Shown here: positions 18,108 to 28,167 of the stretch, piece after piece
Layout: every line of letters starts with the position of its first letter
Numbering within the stretch: the stretch's first letter is position 1
Assembly (NCBI GenBank): GCA_016709995.1
Contig: JADJLQ010000002.1
Location: forward strand, 372,001 to 436,000
DNA length: 64,000 nt
Reading direction: 5' to 3'
Source of the DNA: Saprospiraceae bacterium
Lineage (GTDB): Bacteria; Bacteroidota; Bacteroidia; Chitinophagales; Saprospiraceae
Made by a program: the position numbers and the translations under genes
The notes under the pieces: generated by a model
Databases searched by the model: none
What the model was told of the DNA's origin: nothing
The model's input: only the letters and a program-made list of their open reading frames with translations

Positions 18108-19088
18108 ATGGATCGAATAAACCGCAGAAATCTACTCAAGGGCATCAGTGTTTTAGGGGGAAGTACTTTATTGCCTGGCACTACCACTGCTTTACACTCA
18201 ATGATAAAAGATCCAAAAGAAGAGGTGTATACATCAGACAAACCCTTTAAGAAAAAATTTTCCTATTGTTTTAATTCCAGTACGATCCGGGGTCAAAAAA
18301 TCGGTATCGAAAAAGAAGTCGAGCTGGTAGCCAAAGCAGGTTACGATGCCATCGAAGTGTGGGTGCCCGTATTGAACGAATATAAAAAAAGCGGTAAGTC
18401 GATCAAGGACCTCAGCAAAAAAATTAAAGACCTGGGCCTGAATGTCGCAGATGCGATAGGATTCGCCCAATGGATACATGAGGATGATACCATCAGGTCC
18501 AAAGCCCTGGAGCAAGTCAAAGAAGAAATGGATATGCTCGCAGAGATGGGTTGCCATCGCATTGCAGCACCACCTTCCGGGGCGACCAATGAGCCTGCTG
18601 CTTCGTATGATGCCGTTGCTGAACGTTTTCATACTTTGATAGAAATCGGGGTGCAGCATGCGGTCATCCCACAATTGGAATTATGGGGATTTTCTAAAAC
18701 CCTGTACAATATGAGTCAACTGATGTACGTAGCTGCTCAATGTGGTCATCCACAAACCCGCTTGCTGACGGATGTATATCACTTATATAAAGGAGGTTCT
18801 AATCTCGATGCTCTAAAATTGGTAGGGCCTGAATCTATCGAAATATTTCACATGAATGATTACAAAGCATCTTCAGACCGGGCGACCATCACAGATGCCG
18901 ACCGCATCTACCCCGGCGAAGGAGCCACTCCCATGTCAAAAATACTCAGGGATCTTGCCTTGCATCGGGATCATATCATCCTGTCTCTCGAATTATTCAA
19001 CCCGGAATATTATAAACTGGATGCTGCCCCAGTGATCAATACCGGACTGGCAAAATTGAAGGCGACCGTGACCAATGCCATGGGGTAA
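18108..19088 (+). CDS. Tat-exported xylose-isomerase-like TIM-barrel protein
   Basis: The 326-residue protein begins MDRINRRNLLKGISVLGG, a twin-arginine signal with a following hydrophobic segment, so it is probably exported folded. The mature part is an AP endonuclease 2/xylose-isomerase-like TIM barrel (EVELVAKAGYDAIEVWV, LADVYHLYKGG-type strand read as LLTDVYHLYKGGSN, IEIFHMNDYK, PGEGATP, LSLELFNPEYY). The D, H and E residues suit a metal site. Members act as sugar isomerases or epimerases, and the exact reaction is unknown. ATG 18108 is chosen because the RR motif follows it directly; the frame opens at 17994. Confidence 0.85.
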   Translation: MDRINRRNLLKGISVLGGSTLLPGTTTALHSMIKDPKEEVYTSDKPFKKKFSYCFNSSTIRGQKIGIEKEVELVAKAGYDAIEVWVPVLNEYKKSGKSIKDLSKKIKDLGLNVADAIGFAQWIHEDDTIRSKALEQVKEEMDMLAEMGCHRIAAPPSGATNEPAASYDAVAERFHTLIEIGVQHAVIPQLELWGFSKTLYNMSQLMYVAAQCGHPQTRLLTDVYHLYKGGSNLDALKLVGPESIEIFHMNDYKASSDRATITDADRIYPGEGATPMSKILRDLALHRDHIILSLELFNPEYYKLDAAPVINTGLAKLKATVTNAMG

Positions 19089-19164
19089 ACAGAAAAAGGT
19101 AAAGCAAACCACGTAGATTTATTGTACTAAATCTTATAATTGGTCAAATCTATATGGATTGGTT

Positions 19165-21030
19165 TTACCTTCCGCAGTGCACCAACAATATGCTGATATC
19201 ACTCGGTGTAATGCCGCTTATCCTGCTGGCCTGACCGATGGTCCTTGGTTTGTGTTTAGACAGTTTTTCACGGGCTTCGGCGGATAGGGATTGTAAACCT
19301 TTGTAATTAAAATTATCGATGAGCCTCATTTCCTCCAGCCGGCTCATTTTATCTACCAGATCACGTTCGCGTTGCAAGTAACCTTCATATTTGATATCGA
19401 TTTCGGCCATTTCAATAGACTCATCGGAATACACTGACAGCTGGTCCTTGAGATAGGGCACTTCATTTTTTAATGCCATCAGCGATATCTCAGGTCTTAA
19501 TAATATGGTGTGTAGCTTGACCTTTTGAGTCAAAGGGGTACTACCAATAGAAGAGAGATAACCATTCATCTGATCAGGACTGACTGAGCCGGATTTGACG
19601 AAGGATTCGATGAGGCTCGCCTGTTGTTGTTTGATTTTTACTTTATCATAACGAAGATCACTGCCTGCCACGCCTAACTGATATGCGAGTGGGGTCAATC
19701 TCATGTCCGCATTGTCCTGGCGCAAGAGCATGCGATACTCCGCCCTAGAAGTAAACATGCGGTAGGGTTCATTGGTGCCTTTGTTGACGAGGTCATCGAC
19801 CAGTACCCCGATATAAGCTTCTGATCTTTTGAGGATAAATGGATCTGCTTCATGGATAGCGAGGTGCGCATTCATGCCCGCGATCAGACCCTGGCAGGCT
19901 GCTTCTTCATATCCGGTGGTACCATTAATCTGTCCCGCAAAAAACAAGTTTTTTACCAGGTGCGTTTCTAAAGACAAGGACAATTGGGTAGGCGGAAAAT
20001 AATCATATTCGATAGCATATCCGGGTCTGAACATTTTGGCGTGTTCAAATCCAGGGATCCTGGTAAGGGCTTTGTATTGTACCTCCTCGGGCAGGCTGGA
20101 AGAAAATCCATTGACATAGATTTCGCAGGTATCTCTGCCTTCGGGTTCTACAAAAAGCTGATGTCTTTCTTTATCCGCAAATCGATTGATCTTATCTTCA
20201 ATTGAGGGACAATATCGCGGACCGAGGCCCTGGATACGACCGGAAAACATCGGGCTCTGATCAAATCCAGTCTTCAAAATCTCATGGACCTCCTGATTGG
20301 TATAAGTGATATGACAAGGCATTTGATCTACCAATCTGGGCGTATCTGAATAAGAAAATTTTCCGGCAGGCTGATCCCCTTCCTGCACCTCCATGCGCGT
20401 GTAGTCCAGGCTGCGACCATCCAGTCTCGGCGGAGTACCGGTCTTCATGCGACCACTCTCAAATCCCAGGGTGACGAGTTGTTCTGTGATACCGGTGGCT
20501 GCCTTCTCCCCTGCACGACCACCACCAAATTGTTTTTCACCGATATGGATGATGCCATTGAGAAAAGTACCATTGGTCAACACGACCGCCCTGGACTCGA
20601 TCTCCATGCCCATAGATGTACGCACTCCGTGTATCCGACCATCTTTGACCAGGATACCACTACCCATATCTTGCCAGAAATCAATATTGGGATGACTTTC
20701 GAGCATAGTCCTCCATTTGCGGGCAAAAAGGTTGCGATCGCTCTGCGCTCTGGGGCTCCACATCGCCGGGCCTTTGGACCTATTCAGTATGCGAAACTGG
20801 ACCATAGTATGATCTGTCACGATACCGCTGTAACCCCCCAGCGCATCGATCTCCCTGACGATCTGGCCTTTGGCTACGCCCCCCATGGCCGGATTACAGG
20901 ACATCTGTGCAATGGTATGCATATTCATAGTCATCAGCAGGACTTTTGAGCCCAGGTTGGCCGCTGCTACTGCGGCTTCACAACCGGCATGACCGGCGCC
21001 GACTACTATGACATCGTAGGTAGGAAACAT
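19165..21030 (-). CDS. mnmG: tRNA uridine-5-carboxymethylaminomethyl modification enzyme MnmG (GidA)
   Basis: MnmG is the FAD-dependent partner of MnmE in making (carboxymethyl)aminomethyl-uridine at the tRNA wobble position. The 621-residue protein opens with the FAD-binding motif VIVVGAGHAGCEAAVAAANLG. It also has SCNPAMGGVAKGQIVREIDALGG, KTGTPPRLDGRS, FAGQINGTTGYEEAACQGL, and the C-terminal helical domain with RPRTIGQASRISGI-type sequence (here KPRTIGQASRISGITPSD), which contacts MnmE and tRNA. Length is normal. A TATCTTTG box lies 12 bases upstream of the ATG. Confidence 0.97.
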   Translation of the reverse strand: MFPTYDVIVVGAGHAGCEAAVAAANLGSKVLLMTMNMHTIAQMSCNPAMGGVAKGQIVREIDALGGYSGIVTDHTMVQFRILNRSKGPAMWSPRAQSDRNLFARKWRTMLESHPNIDFWQDMGSGILVKDGRIHGVRTSMGMEIESRAVVLTNGTFLNGIIHIGEKQFGGGRAGEKAATGITEQLVTLGFESGRMKTGTPPRLDGRSLDYTRMEVQEGDQPAGKFSYSDTPRLVDQMPCHITYTNQEVHEILKTGFDQSPMFSGRIQGLGPRYCPSIEDKINRFADKERHQLFVEPEGRDTCEIYVNGFSSSLPEEVQYKALTRIPGFEHAKMFRPGYAIEYDYFPPTQLSLSLETHLVKNLFFAGQINGTTGYEEAACQGLIAGMNAHLAIHEADPFILKRSEAYIGVLVDDLVNKGTNEPYRMFTSRAEYRMLLRQDNADMRLTPLAYQLGVAGSDLRYDKVKIKQQQASLIESFVKSGSVSPDQMNGYLSSIGSTPLTQKVKLHTILLRPEISLMALKNEVPYLKDQLSVYSDESIEMAEIDIKYEGYLQRERDLVDKMSRLEEMRLIDNFNYKGLQSLSAEAREKLSKHKPRTIGQASRISGITPSDISILLVHCGR

Positions 21031-21041
21031 ATTTGAGGGCG

Positions 21042-21049
21042 CAAAGATA
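21042..21049 (-). promoter_or_regulatory. Predicted -7 element of mnmG
   Basis: The minus strand reads TATCTTTG followed by C, a common form of the Bacteroidota -7 element, ending 11 bases before the start codon. The leader would be very short. No clear -33 box was found. Confidence 0.5.
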
Positions 21050-21205
21050 GGAGAAAGTGGTCAGGATCCAGGACTTGCTTTAAAATCAAGAAATCATTTT
21101 TACTTTTTAGTGACCTGGAATAAAAAAATTGCTGCTCCGAAAATTCTTTCAGATACTCAATCAAAATTACTACATTGATTTTTAAATCTACCTAATTTGA
21201 CCTTT

Positions 21206-24200
21206 ATGCCCCAACGATTAATATTGATCAGTTTTAGTCTCTTTTTATTAAACGGCACTCCACTTTTTTCTCAAAATTCAAGCAATGCCATTTTACTAAA
21301 AGAAACAGAAGGAGTCGTCATTTCCGATATTATGGCGGATAAATCAGGTCAAATCTGGATGGCTACGGATAACAATGGCCTGATGCGATATGATGGTTAT
21401 GAATTTAAAAAGTATAGCTATGATCCTTCCGATTCGACTTCAATCAAAGGAATTGGCATCATAAAATTGTATGAAGATGTGCAAAAAAAAATGTGGCTCA
21501 GCACCTTTGACGGAGAGCTGATAAGGTATGATCCTGTTGCAAAAAAATTTAAAAAATATAATTACCAATCACTGATAGGAAAAAAATATCTCGAGCCATA
21601 TGTTCATATCGTGGATATCTGTACGATTGCTGATAAATTGCTTTTTGCGGTGGAGAGTAATGCCCCTTTGATTAAATCGATATTGGAGTATGATGTAAAA
21701 AATGACCGGTTTGAAATATTTGCTCCTGGCAGCAAACACCCTGATTACTCCTATAAATTTGAAAATAATACTGTAGGACATACACTTTTAATTGGGCAGG
21801 ATGCGCAAATTTATGAATTGGAAACATCCAGGGATACCATTTGGAAGCTACCATACTGTGATCTCCAGCAGCTCTCTAATCAGACCTTGCTGGGTGATGG
21901 TAAGTATGATCATCAAAATAATTTTTGGATACTGGGTCACAACCCTGAGCTGTTTGAATTTAAGGATGTACATCAAGCCCCGACTAAAAAATATTCTTTC
22001 AAACATTTATTGCCTGCCGGACTAAAAGGTTTTTTACCGACCGCACTTGAGTTTGATCAGGATCAAAATATCTGGATCGGATCATTTCAGGGTTTGTTTT
22101 TTTTCAATAGGCAGACGGAACAATTTAAAAAAATCGATTTACCATTGGATTTAAATGGTACTCCTTACAAAATCCGTAAATTATATTTTGATACGTTCAA
22201 TACACTGTGGATTGGCACTCAGACTGGATTGCTTAAGTATGAAAACAAACCTGTGTTTAATTCTTATTCAGGTAATTCTACTGATACGGCCCAATCTGTA
22301 AAAGGATATGTGGTCGGATTGCACCAATCTAAAACCGGAGCCGTGGTTATCTTTTCCTTTGAGGAGATAGAGAGTAATTATAAATTCTTTTTACGAACCT
22401 TAGACCAGGCTACCAATAAGATAAATCGCCTGTCTATAAGTGATATTTTACCTAAAGGAGCAAATGTCGTAGGAGAAGATGAAACAGGTGTAGATCTTTA
22501 TAATATTGGTACTGATCTGGGAGTATATCAAATCAATATTAAAACAAAACAAATCAATAAAATCAACCTTCCCGGAGTTCCTGTTACTCATCCCGGAATC
22601 AGGCAATTTTTTAAAGATAAGAACGGTAATGAATGGCTAGGCAGTACTAATTATCTATATAAAAAATTGAAAGATGAAGATGCTTATAAGGTCATCGACC
22701 TGAGTACCCAACCCGGTGGCTCCGAACAGAGCAATAGTATGTTAGTGGAGAATGGTGGGCAGCACGGACTTTGGATACTCAGCGAAAACGGGCTTTTTTT
22801 ATACGATTATATTACAGACAAAATTACCCGCCATGGGTATGATCCCAGGCCAGGTAAAAGCTTTATTGCCCAAACCATTAATTCTACCTTTTCTGAAGAC
22901 AGCTCCAATGTAGTCTGGGTGGGTATCAAAGATGGAGGCTTAAATAGATATAACACAGCAACCGGTGAAATTAAAACATATACCACGCAGGATGGATTGC
23001 CAAATATGAATGTAAATAAGATATTGCACGATGATAAGAATAATGTATTGTGGCTAGGCACCGATGGCGGTATCAGCAGATTCAATATCAACTCAGAAAA
23101 ATTTACCAATTATTCCGCTGGAGATGGTATTAATGGCAGGATATTCTTCAGTGGTCTAAAAACTCAGGATGGGCAGATGTTTATCGGTGGCGACGCCTTG
23201 ATCCGGTTCAATCCGGATGATATAAAATCCGGATCTATCCCTCCCATTGTATCCATCACAGATGTCAAGGTAAGCAATAGGTCGATAGCAACCTCCCTTG
23301 ATTCTCTTACAATTAATACTATCCTTGAGCTAAAATACAATCAAAATAATATCAGCATAGACTATCTGGGAGTACACTATACTGACCCTCAAAAAAATAA
23401 ATTTTCCTACATACTGGAGGGATTCGATGCAGAATGGAATGACATACCCAATCAGCATACTGCGTATTATACCAATCTTCCTACCGGCGACTATACATTC
23501 AAAGTAAAAGCTGCCAACAGCAATGGTGAATGGAATGAAGCAGGGGCAGGCATAAAAATTATTATTTTGCCTCCATGGTGGCGTACCAAGATGGCTTATC
23601 TGATGTATGTATTAGGTCTGCTAGGTTTAGCCAAACTGGGAAATCAATATTACAAACAGTATGTGCTGAGGCAGGAGCGTGCCCGCTCTCAATTCAAAGA
23701 ATTAGCACAAGCAAGGGAAATAGAAAAAGCCTATAAAGATTTAGAAATATCGCATAAAAGTTTACAAACCACCCAAGCCCAACTCATTCAATCAGAGAAA
23801 ATGGCCAGTCTTGGAGAACTCACAGCAGGCATAGCCCATGAAATACAAAACCCATTAAATTTCGTAAATAATTTCGCAGAACTTAATACAGAATTAGTCA
23901 AAGAAATAGATGAACAATTGGCCATTGGCAATGAGCAATATGCAAAAGGCAATCCACAACAGGCTATCGCTCACTTACAACAAGCAAAAGATCTGATCAA
24001 GGACATAAAAGCCAACTCAGATAAAATAAACCACCATGGAAAACGTGCCGAAAGCATCGTCAAAGGGATGCTGGAGCATTCAAGAACCAGTACCGGGCAA
24101 AAAGAATGGACCGACATCAACGCCTTAGCTGCTGAATATTTAAGACTTTCGTACCAGGGTTTGAGAGCCAAGAGTAACAATTTTAACTCTGAAATAATCA

Positions 24201-24595
24201 CCGATTTTGAACCCAACCTGCCAAAGGTTCAAGTAGTGTCGCAGGATATCGGGCGCGTATTGCTTAATTTAATAAATAACGGATTTCAAGCGATCAATGA
24301 AAAGATAAAATCTGGAGTGAAGGATTACAAACCAGCCCTGACGGTGTCGACGAAAATGCAATTTAATAAAATTGTAATATCTATAAAAGACAATGGTCCC
24401 GGTATCCCTGAAGACATCAGAGACAAAATCTTTCAACCATTTTTTACAACCAAACCGACGGGTCAGGGAACGGGCCTGGGATTAAGCTTAGCTTATGATA
24501 TTGTAACGAAAGGGCATGGAGGATCCATTGAGTGTGCAAGCGTAGAAGGAGAGCGGACGGAGTTTATAATTACCTTTCCCATTCAATCTATATAA
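21206..24595 (+). CDS. Propeller-sensor histidine kinase 1
   Basis: The product is about 1129 residues. A signal peptide is followed by many Reg_prop propeller repeats to about residue 670 (GQIWMATDNNGLMRYDGYEF, NIWIGSFQGLFFFNR, LWLGTDGGISRFN). A Y_Y_Y domain follows (YILEGFDAEWNDI...YTNLPTGDYTFKVKAANS), then one membrane helix, a short coiled coil, a DHp domain with HEIQNPLNF (His878) and an HATPase domain (LLNLINNGFQAI, DNGPGIP, FQPFFTTKP, GTGLGLSLAYDI). There is no receiver or DNA-binding domain, unlike hybrid HTCS proteins. ATG 21206 is preferred over TTG 21197. Kinase 2 begins one base after its stop. Confidence 0.93.
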   Translation: MPQRLILISFSLFLLNGTPLFSQNSSNAILLKETEGVVISDIMADKSGQIWMATDNNGLMRYDGYEFKKYSYDPSDSTSIKGIGIIKLYEDVQKKMWLSTFDGELIRYDPVAKKFKKYNYQSLIGKKYLEPYVHIVDICTIADKLLFAVESNAPLIKSILEYDVKNDRFEIFAPGSKHPDYSYKFENNTVGHTLLIGQDAQIYELETSRDTIWKLPYCDLQQLSNQTLLGDGKYDHQNNFWILGHNPELFEFKDVHQAPTKKYSFKHLLPAGLKGFLPTALEFDQDQNIWIGSFQGLFFFNRQTEQFKKIDLPLDLNGTPYKIRKLYFDTFNTLWIGTQTGLLKYENKPVFNSYSGNSTDTAQSVKGYVVGLHQSKTGAVVIFSFEEIESNYKFFLRTLDQATNKINRLSISDILPKGANVVGEDETGVDLYNIGTDLGVYQINIKTKQINKINLPGVPVTHPGIRQFFKDKNGNEWLGSTNYLYKKLKDEDAYKVIDLSTQPGGSEQSNSMLVENGGQHGLWILSENGLFLYDYITDKITRHGYDPRPGKSFIAQTINSTFSEDSSNVVWVGIKDGGLNRYNTATGEIKTYTTQDGLPNMNVNKILHDDKNNVLWLGTDGGISRFNINSEKFTNYSAGDGINGRIFFSGLKTQDGQMFIGGDALIRFNPDDIKSGSIPPIVSITDVKVSNRSIATSLDSLTINTILELKYNQNNISIDYLGVHYTDPQKNKFSYILEGFDAEWNDIPNQHTAYYTNLPTGDYTFKVKAANSNGEWNEAGAGIKIIILPPWWRTKMAYLMYVLGLLGLAKLGNQYYKQYVLRQERARSQFKELAQAREIEKAYKDLEISHKSLQTTQAQLIQSEKMASLGELTAGIAHEIQNPLNFVNNFAELNTELVKEIDEQLAIGNEQYAKGNPQQAIAHLQQAKDLIKDIKANSDKINHHGKRAESIVKGMLEHSRTSTGQKEWTDINALAAEYLRLSYQGLRAKSNNFNSEIITDFEPNLPKVQVVSQDIGRVLLNLINNGFQAINEKIKSGVKDYKPALTVSTKMQFNKIVISIKDNGPGIPEDIRDKIFQPFFTTKPTGQGTGLGLSLAYDIVTKGHGGSIECASVEGERTEFIITFPIQSI
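23837..24470 (+). repeat. Kinase-domain direct repeat, copy 1
   Basis: From the conserved phospho-acceptor His codon onward, about 630 bases are nearly identical to 27303-27936 in the next gene, at a constant offset of 3466 with no insertions or deletions. Similarity falls off sharply on both sides, including in the rest of the kinase genes. Confidence 0.85.
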
Positions 24596-24596
24596 A

Positions 24597-27500
24597 ATGA
24601 AATTTGTCGCCTTATTTCTTTTCTTTTTATTGTCTTTACAGGTAATTCTACTCAAGGGACAGGTAGCTCAAAACAATCTTTATTTAAATAACGAAATAAA
24701 GTTTGAACGGTTAGCCATCGAAAATGGGCTTTCCAATAATATAGCTTTTGGCCTGACGCAAGACAGAAAAGGCTTTATGTGGTTTGCTACCCTGGATGCG
24801 TTGATTAAATATGACGGCTATACGCTCACCCGATATCAAAATAATCCAAAAGATACCAACAGCCTTGGCGATAACATTGTGATGTCGGTGTATGAAGATC
24901 ACACCGGCCTGATATGGGTAGGTACAGCCGGAGGTGGAGGTGTTAATTCATTTGACCCGCAGACTGGCGTGTGGAATCGATATCCACACGACCCCAAAAA
25001 TACCAATAGTATGGGTAAGGGCTCCATAGAAGGAATTGCTGAAGATCGTAGCGGTATGCTTTGGTTTGGAAGTACGGATGGCCTTACCCGTTACAATCCA
25101 AAAACAAACCGGTTTACCGTGTTTGAAAATAACCCAATGGATCAGTATAGTTTAAGTAATAACAGGGTTTATTCAATAGTGGAAGATAGAGCAGGGATGC
25201 TTTGGATAGGAACAAATGCAGGTGTAAATCTTTTCGATCCAATACAAGAGCGCTTCTACCTGGTCGGAGGAGATTTTAATGATTCTTCGAGGCTTAATAT
25301 TAGCTTGGTTCATCATATTTATCAAGATAAGCAAGGCCTTCTGTGGCTAAGTTCATTTGGGAATGGCCTGTTTGTAATAGATCCTGAATCAAAAAAATGC
25401 GTAGCATATTATCATCACGATCCAAATGATCCGAATAGTATTGGCAATGATGTTTTGTTTGCTGTCACACAGGACTTGACTGGCAGCTATTGGGTTTCGA
25501 CCGAAGCAGGCTTGTACCATTTTAATCCGCAAACCAAGGTTTTTACGCTTTACGAGAATAAAAGTTATCTGCCTAAAACTGAAACAAAAGGTCATATAAT
25601 CAAGACAGATAGTGCTGGCTTAGTGTGGATTGGCACAGTAGGAAGAGGGATTATTTATTTTTCACCTCAGCCAAGAAAATTTAAGCGTTACCTGAATGAT
25701 GAAGCAAGTATGTTATTTGGGCCTGGCAGCAACAGAATAAAATCAATTTTTAAATCAGCCGATGGCCAGCCTTATGTAGCCACCAGTCAAAACCTTTTAA
25801 AATTTAATCCGGATAAAGATGAATTTGAAGAAGTATGGCAATTAAAAAACATAAAGAAAAATAATGAAAGCTTTGTTTTAACAACAGCCTGTGAGGAACG
25901 ACCAGGCATTTTTTGGTTAGGTACAGATCAGGCCGGAATTATACAATATGATTCATATACACACAAAGTAACCTTTCTGCAACATAATTCTTTGGACACC
26001 GGAAGTCTGGCCAATAATGGGGTTAATGTACTTTACAAAGATAAAAGCGGCAGATTGTGGATAGGGACGGATGAAGGTTATTTGCAATGGTACGATATTG
26101 CCACAAAAAAAATTATTACCTATAATTATCGTTCTAAAGATGAAGAAGCGCCATTGAATGCGGGTATCCGGTTTATTTACGAAGACAGCAATGACGATCT
26201 ATGGATAGGCATCCAGGCATTTCATTTGGCTTTGGGTGGAAATGGTCTATACCACATCAATTTGAAAACCGGCAAAATTGATCATTTCAAACATCAGCCT
26301 GGTGCTTTGGGCAGCCTAAGCAATAATAGTGTCACCTGTTTCTATGAAGACCGAAAAGGCATTTTCTGGATAGGAACATACGGAGGAGGGTTGAATAGAC
26401 TCGATTCATCATCCGGAAAATTTACGATTTATACCAAAGAAAATGGTTTGCTATCAAATACTGTACAGGGACTTGCCGGAGACGAAGAAGGCAATCTGTG
26501 GATAATGGCAGATGAGGGTATTACCCGTTTCAACGGTACTTTAATGCGCACTAAACAGTTTGGAAGCACGGATGGATTAGCAACTTCCGCCATAGGTGTG
26601 GAGTCAGATGATTATAATGCCTATCTCAGCATGGAAGGCACGGATGGCATCATTTATTTTGGGAGTAACAATGGTCACAATGGATTGATTGCATTTCAAC
26701 CTGGTTCGATTCAGGAAAACAAATTTCAGCCTCCTGTAGTCATTACTCAATTCAAAATCTTTGATAAGAACTATCCAGTCATTGGTGAAGAGTTCTCTCT
26801 CTCCTACCGTCAGAATTTCTTTGACATTGAGTTCGCTGCATTGAGCTACCGCGCTTCCGGAAAAAATGAGTACAGGTATAAACTGGAGGGGGTAGACAAT
26901 GATTGGGTAGACAAAGGCACTGGGCGAATAGCTCATTACACAAAAGTACCACCCGGCAAATATACTTTTCGCGTTAAGGGTTCTAACAATGATGGCGCTT
27001 GGAGTACACAAGATGCGGTTTTAACCATTATCGTACATCCACCCTGGTGGCTAACCTGGTGGGCTTATACATCATACGGACTCCTGATCATTGGCAGTAT
27101 TTGGGCATTCGTTTTTTACCGTTCACGCAATTTACTAGAACAAAAAAGGTTTTTGGAAAAACAAGTAGCTTCAAGAACAGCAGAAGTGGTGCATCAGAAA
27201 GAGGCACTGCAAAACACATTAGAAGATCTAAAAGCAACCCAAAATCAACTCATCCAGTCCGAAAAAATGGCTTCGCTTGGTGAATTGACGGCTGGCATCG
27301 CTCATGAAATACAAAACCCATTAAACTTCGTGAATAATTTCTCTGAACTAAATGCAGAATTAGTCAAAGAAATAGATGAACAATTGGCCATTGGCAATGA
27401 GCAATATGCAAAAGGCAATCCACAGCACGCCATTATTCATTTGCAACAAGCAAAAGACCTGATCAATGACATAAAAGCAAACTCAGACAAAATAAACCAT

Positions 27501-28118
27501 CATGGAAAACGTGCCGAAAGCATCGTAAAGGGGATGCTCGAACATTCAAGAACCAGTACCGGGAAAAAGGAATGGACCGACATCAATGCCTTAGCTGCTG
27601 AATATGTAAGACTTTCGTACCAGGGTTTGAGAGCCAAGAGTAATAATTTTAATTCTGAAATAATCACCGATTTCGACCCCAATCTGCCAAAGGTTCAAGT
27701 AGTGTCGCAGGATATCGGGCGCGTATTGCTTAATTTAATAAATAATGGATTTCAGGCGATCAATGAAAAGATAAAATCTGGAGTGAAGGATTACAAACCA
27801 GCCCTGACGGTGTCGACGAAAATGCAATTCAATAAAATTTTAATATCTATAAAAGACAACGGTCCCGGTATCCCTGAAGACATCAGAGACAAAATCTTTC
27901 AACCATTTTTTACGACAAAACCGACAGGCCAGGGAACCGGTCTGGGACTGAGCCTGGCCTATGACATTGTGAAAGCACATGGAGGCATGATACAAGTTAA
28001 TACAAACTATCATCCTTTGGTAGCAACCCCCAATGAGACAAATAAGGTATATCAGCCAGAGACCAGCACTGAGTTTATTATCAGCTTAAAGGTCGATGGT
28101 CAGGATCAATTAAGTTAG
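24597..28118 (+). CDS. Propeller-sensor histidine kinase 2
   Basis: The 1173-residue protein has the same layout as kinase 1. It has a signal peptide (MKFVALFLFFLLSLQVILLKGQ), about 12 Reg_prop repeats (GFMWFATLDALIKYDGY, GLIWVGTAGGGGVNSFDP, GIFWIGTYGGGLNRLDS), a Y_Y_Y domain (YKLEGVDNDWVDKG...PGKYTFRVKGSNNDG), a membrane helix, a coiled coil, a DHp domain with His903 in HEIQNPLNF, and an HATPase domain. The C-terminus is longer after YDIVKAHGG. The ATG lies one base after the kinase 1 stop, so translation is likely coupled. The propellers are clearly diverged from kinase 1, so the two probably sense different ligands. Confidence 0.93.
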   Translation: MKFVALFLFFLLSLQVILLKGQVAQNNLYLNNEIKFERLAIENGLSNNIAFGLTQDRKGFMWFATLDALIKYDGYTLTRYQNNPKDTNSLGDNIVMSVYEDHTGLIWVGTAGGGGVNSFDPQTGVWNRYPHDPKNTNSMGKGSIEGIAEDRSGMLWFGSTDGLTRYNPKTNRFTVFENNPMDQYSLSNNRVYSIVEDRAGMLWIGTNAGVNLFDPIQERFYLVGGDFNDSSRLNISLVHHIYQDKQGLLWLSSFGNGLFVIDPESKKCVAYYHHDPNDPNSIGNDVLFAVTQDLTGSYWVSTEAGLYHFNPQTKVFTLYENKSYLPKTETKGHIIKTDSAGLVWIGTVGRGIIYFSPQPRKFKRYLNDEASMLFGPGSNRIKSIFKSADGQPYVATSQNLLKFNPDKDEFEEVWQLKNIKKNNESFVLTTACEERPGIFWLGTDQAGIIQYDSYTHKVTFLQHNSLDTGSLANNGVNVLYKDKSGRLWIGTDEGYLQWYDIATKKIITYNYRSKDEEAPLNAGIRFIYEDSNDDLWIGIQAFHLALGGNGLYHINLKTGKIDHFKHQPGALGSLSNNSVTCFYEDRKGIFWIGTYGGGLNRLDSSSGKFTIYTKENGLLSNTVQGLAGDEEGNLWIMADEGITRFNGTLMRTKQFGSTDGLATSAIGVESDDYNAYLSMEGTDGIIYFGSNNGHNGLIAFQPGSIQENKFQPPVVITQFKIFDKNYPVIGEEFSLSYRQNFFDIEFAALSYRASGKNEYRYKLEGVDNDWVDKGTGRIAHYTKVPPGKYTFRVKGSNNDGAWSTQDAVLTIIVHPPWWLTWWAYTSYGLLIIGSIWAFVFYRSRNLLEQKRFLEKQVASRTAEVVHQKEALQNTLEDLKATQNQLIQSEKMASLGELTAGIAHEIQNPLNFVNNFSELNAELVKEIDEQLAIGNEQYAKGNPQHAIIHLQQAKDLINDIKANSDKINHHGKRAESIVKGMLEHSRTSTGKKEWTDINALAAEYVRLSYQGLRAKSNNFNSEIITDFDPNLPKVQVVSQDIGRVLLNLINNGFQAINEKIKSGVKDYKPALTVSTKMQFNKILISIKDNGPGIPEDIRDKIFQPFFTTKPTGQGTGLGLSLAYDIVKAHGGMIQVNTNYHPLVATPNETNKVYQPETSTEFIISLKVDGQDQLS
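27303..27936 (+). repeat. Kinase-domain direct repeat, copy 2
   Basis: This is the second copy of the repeat described at 23837-24470, in the same orientation and with equal length. The encoded segments differ at only a handful of residues. Confidence 0.85.
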
Positions 28119-28167
28119 CCCCATGAAAAATATCTATATTGTCAATAAATAGATTCGCAGATTATAT

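Noticed and set aside
20479..20949. Plus-strand frame of 156 codons
   Set aside because: It is antisense to mnmG, which is unambiguous.
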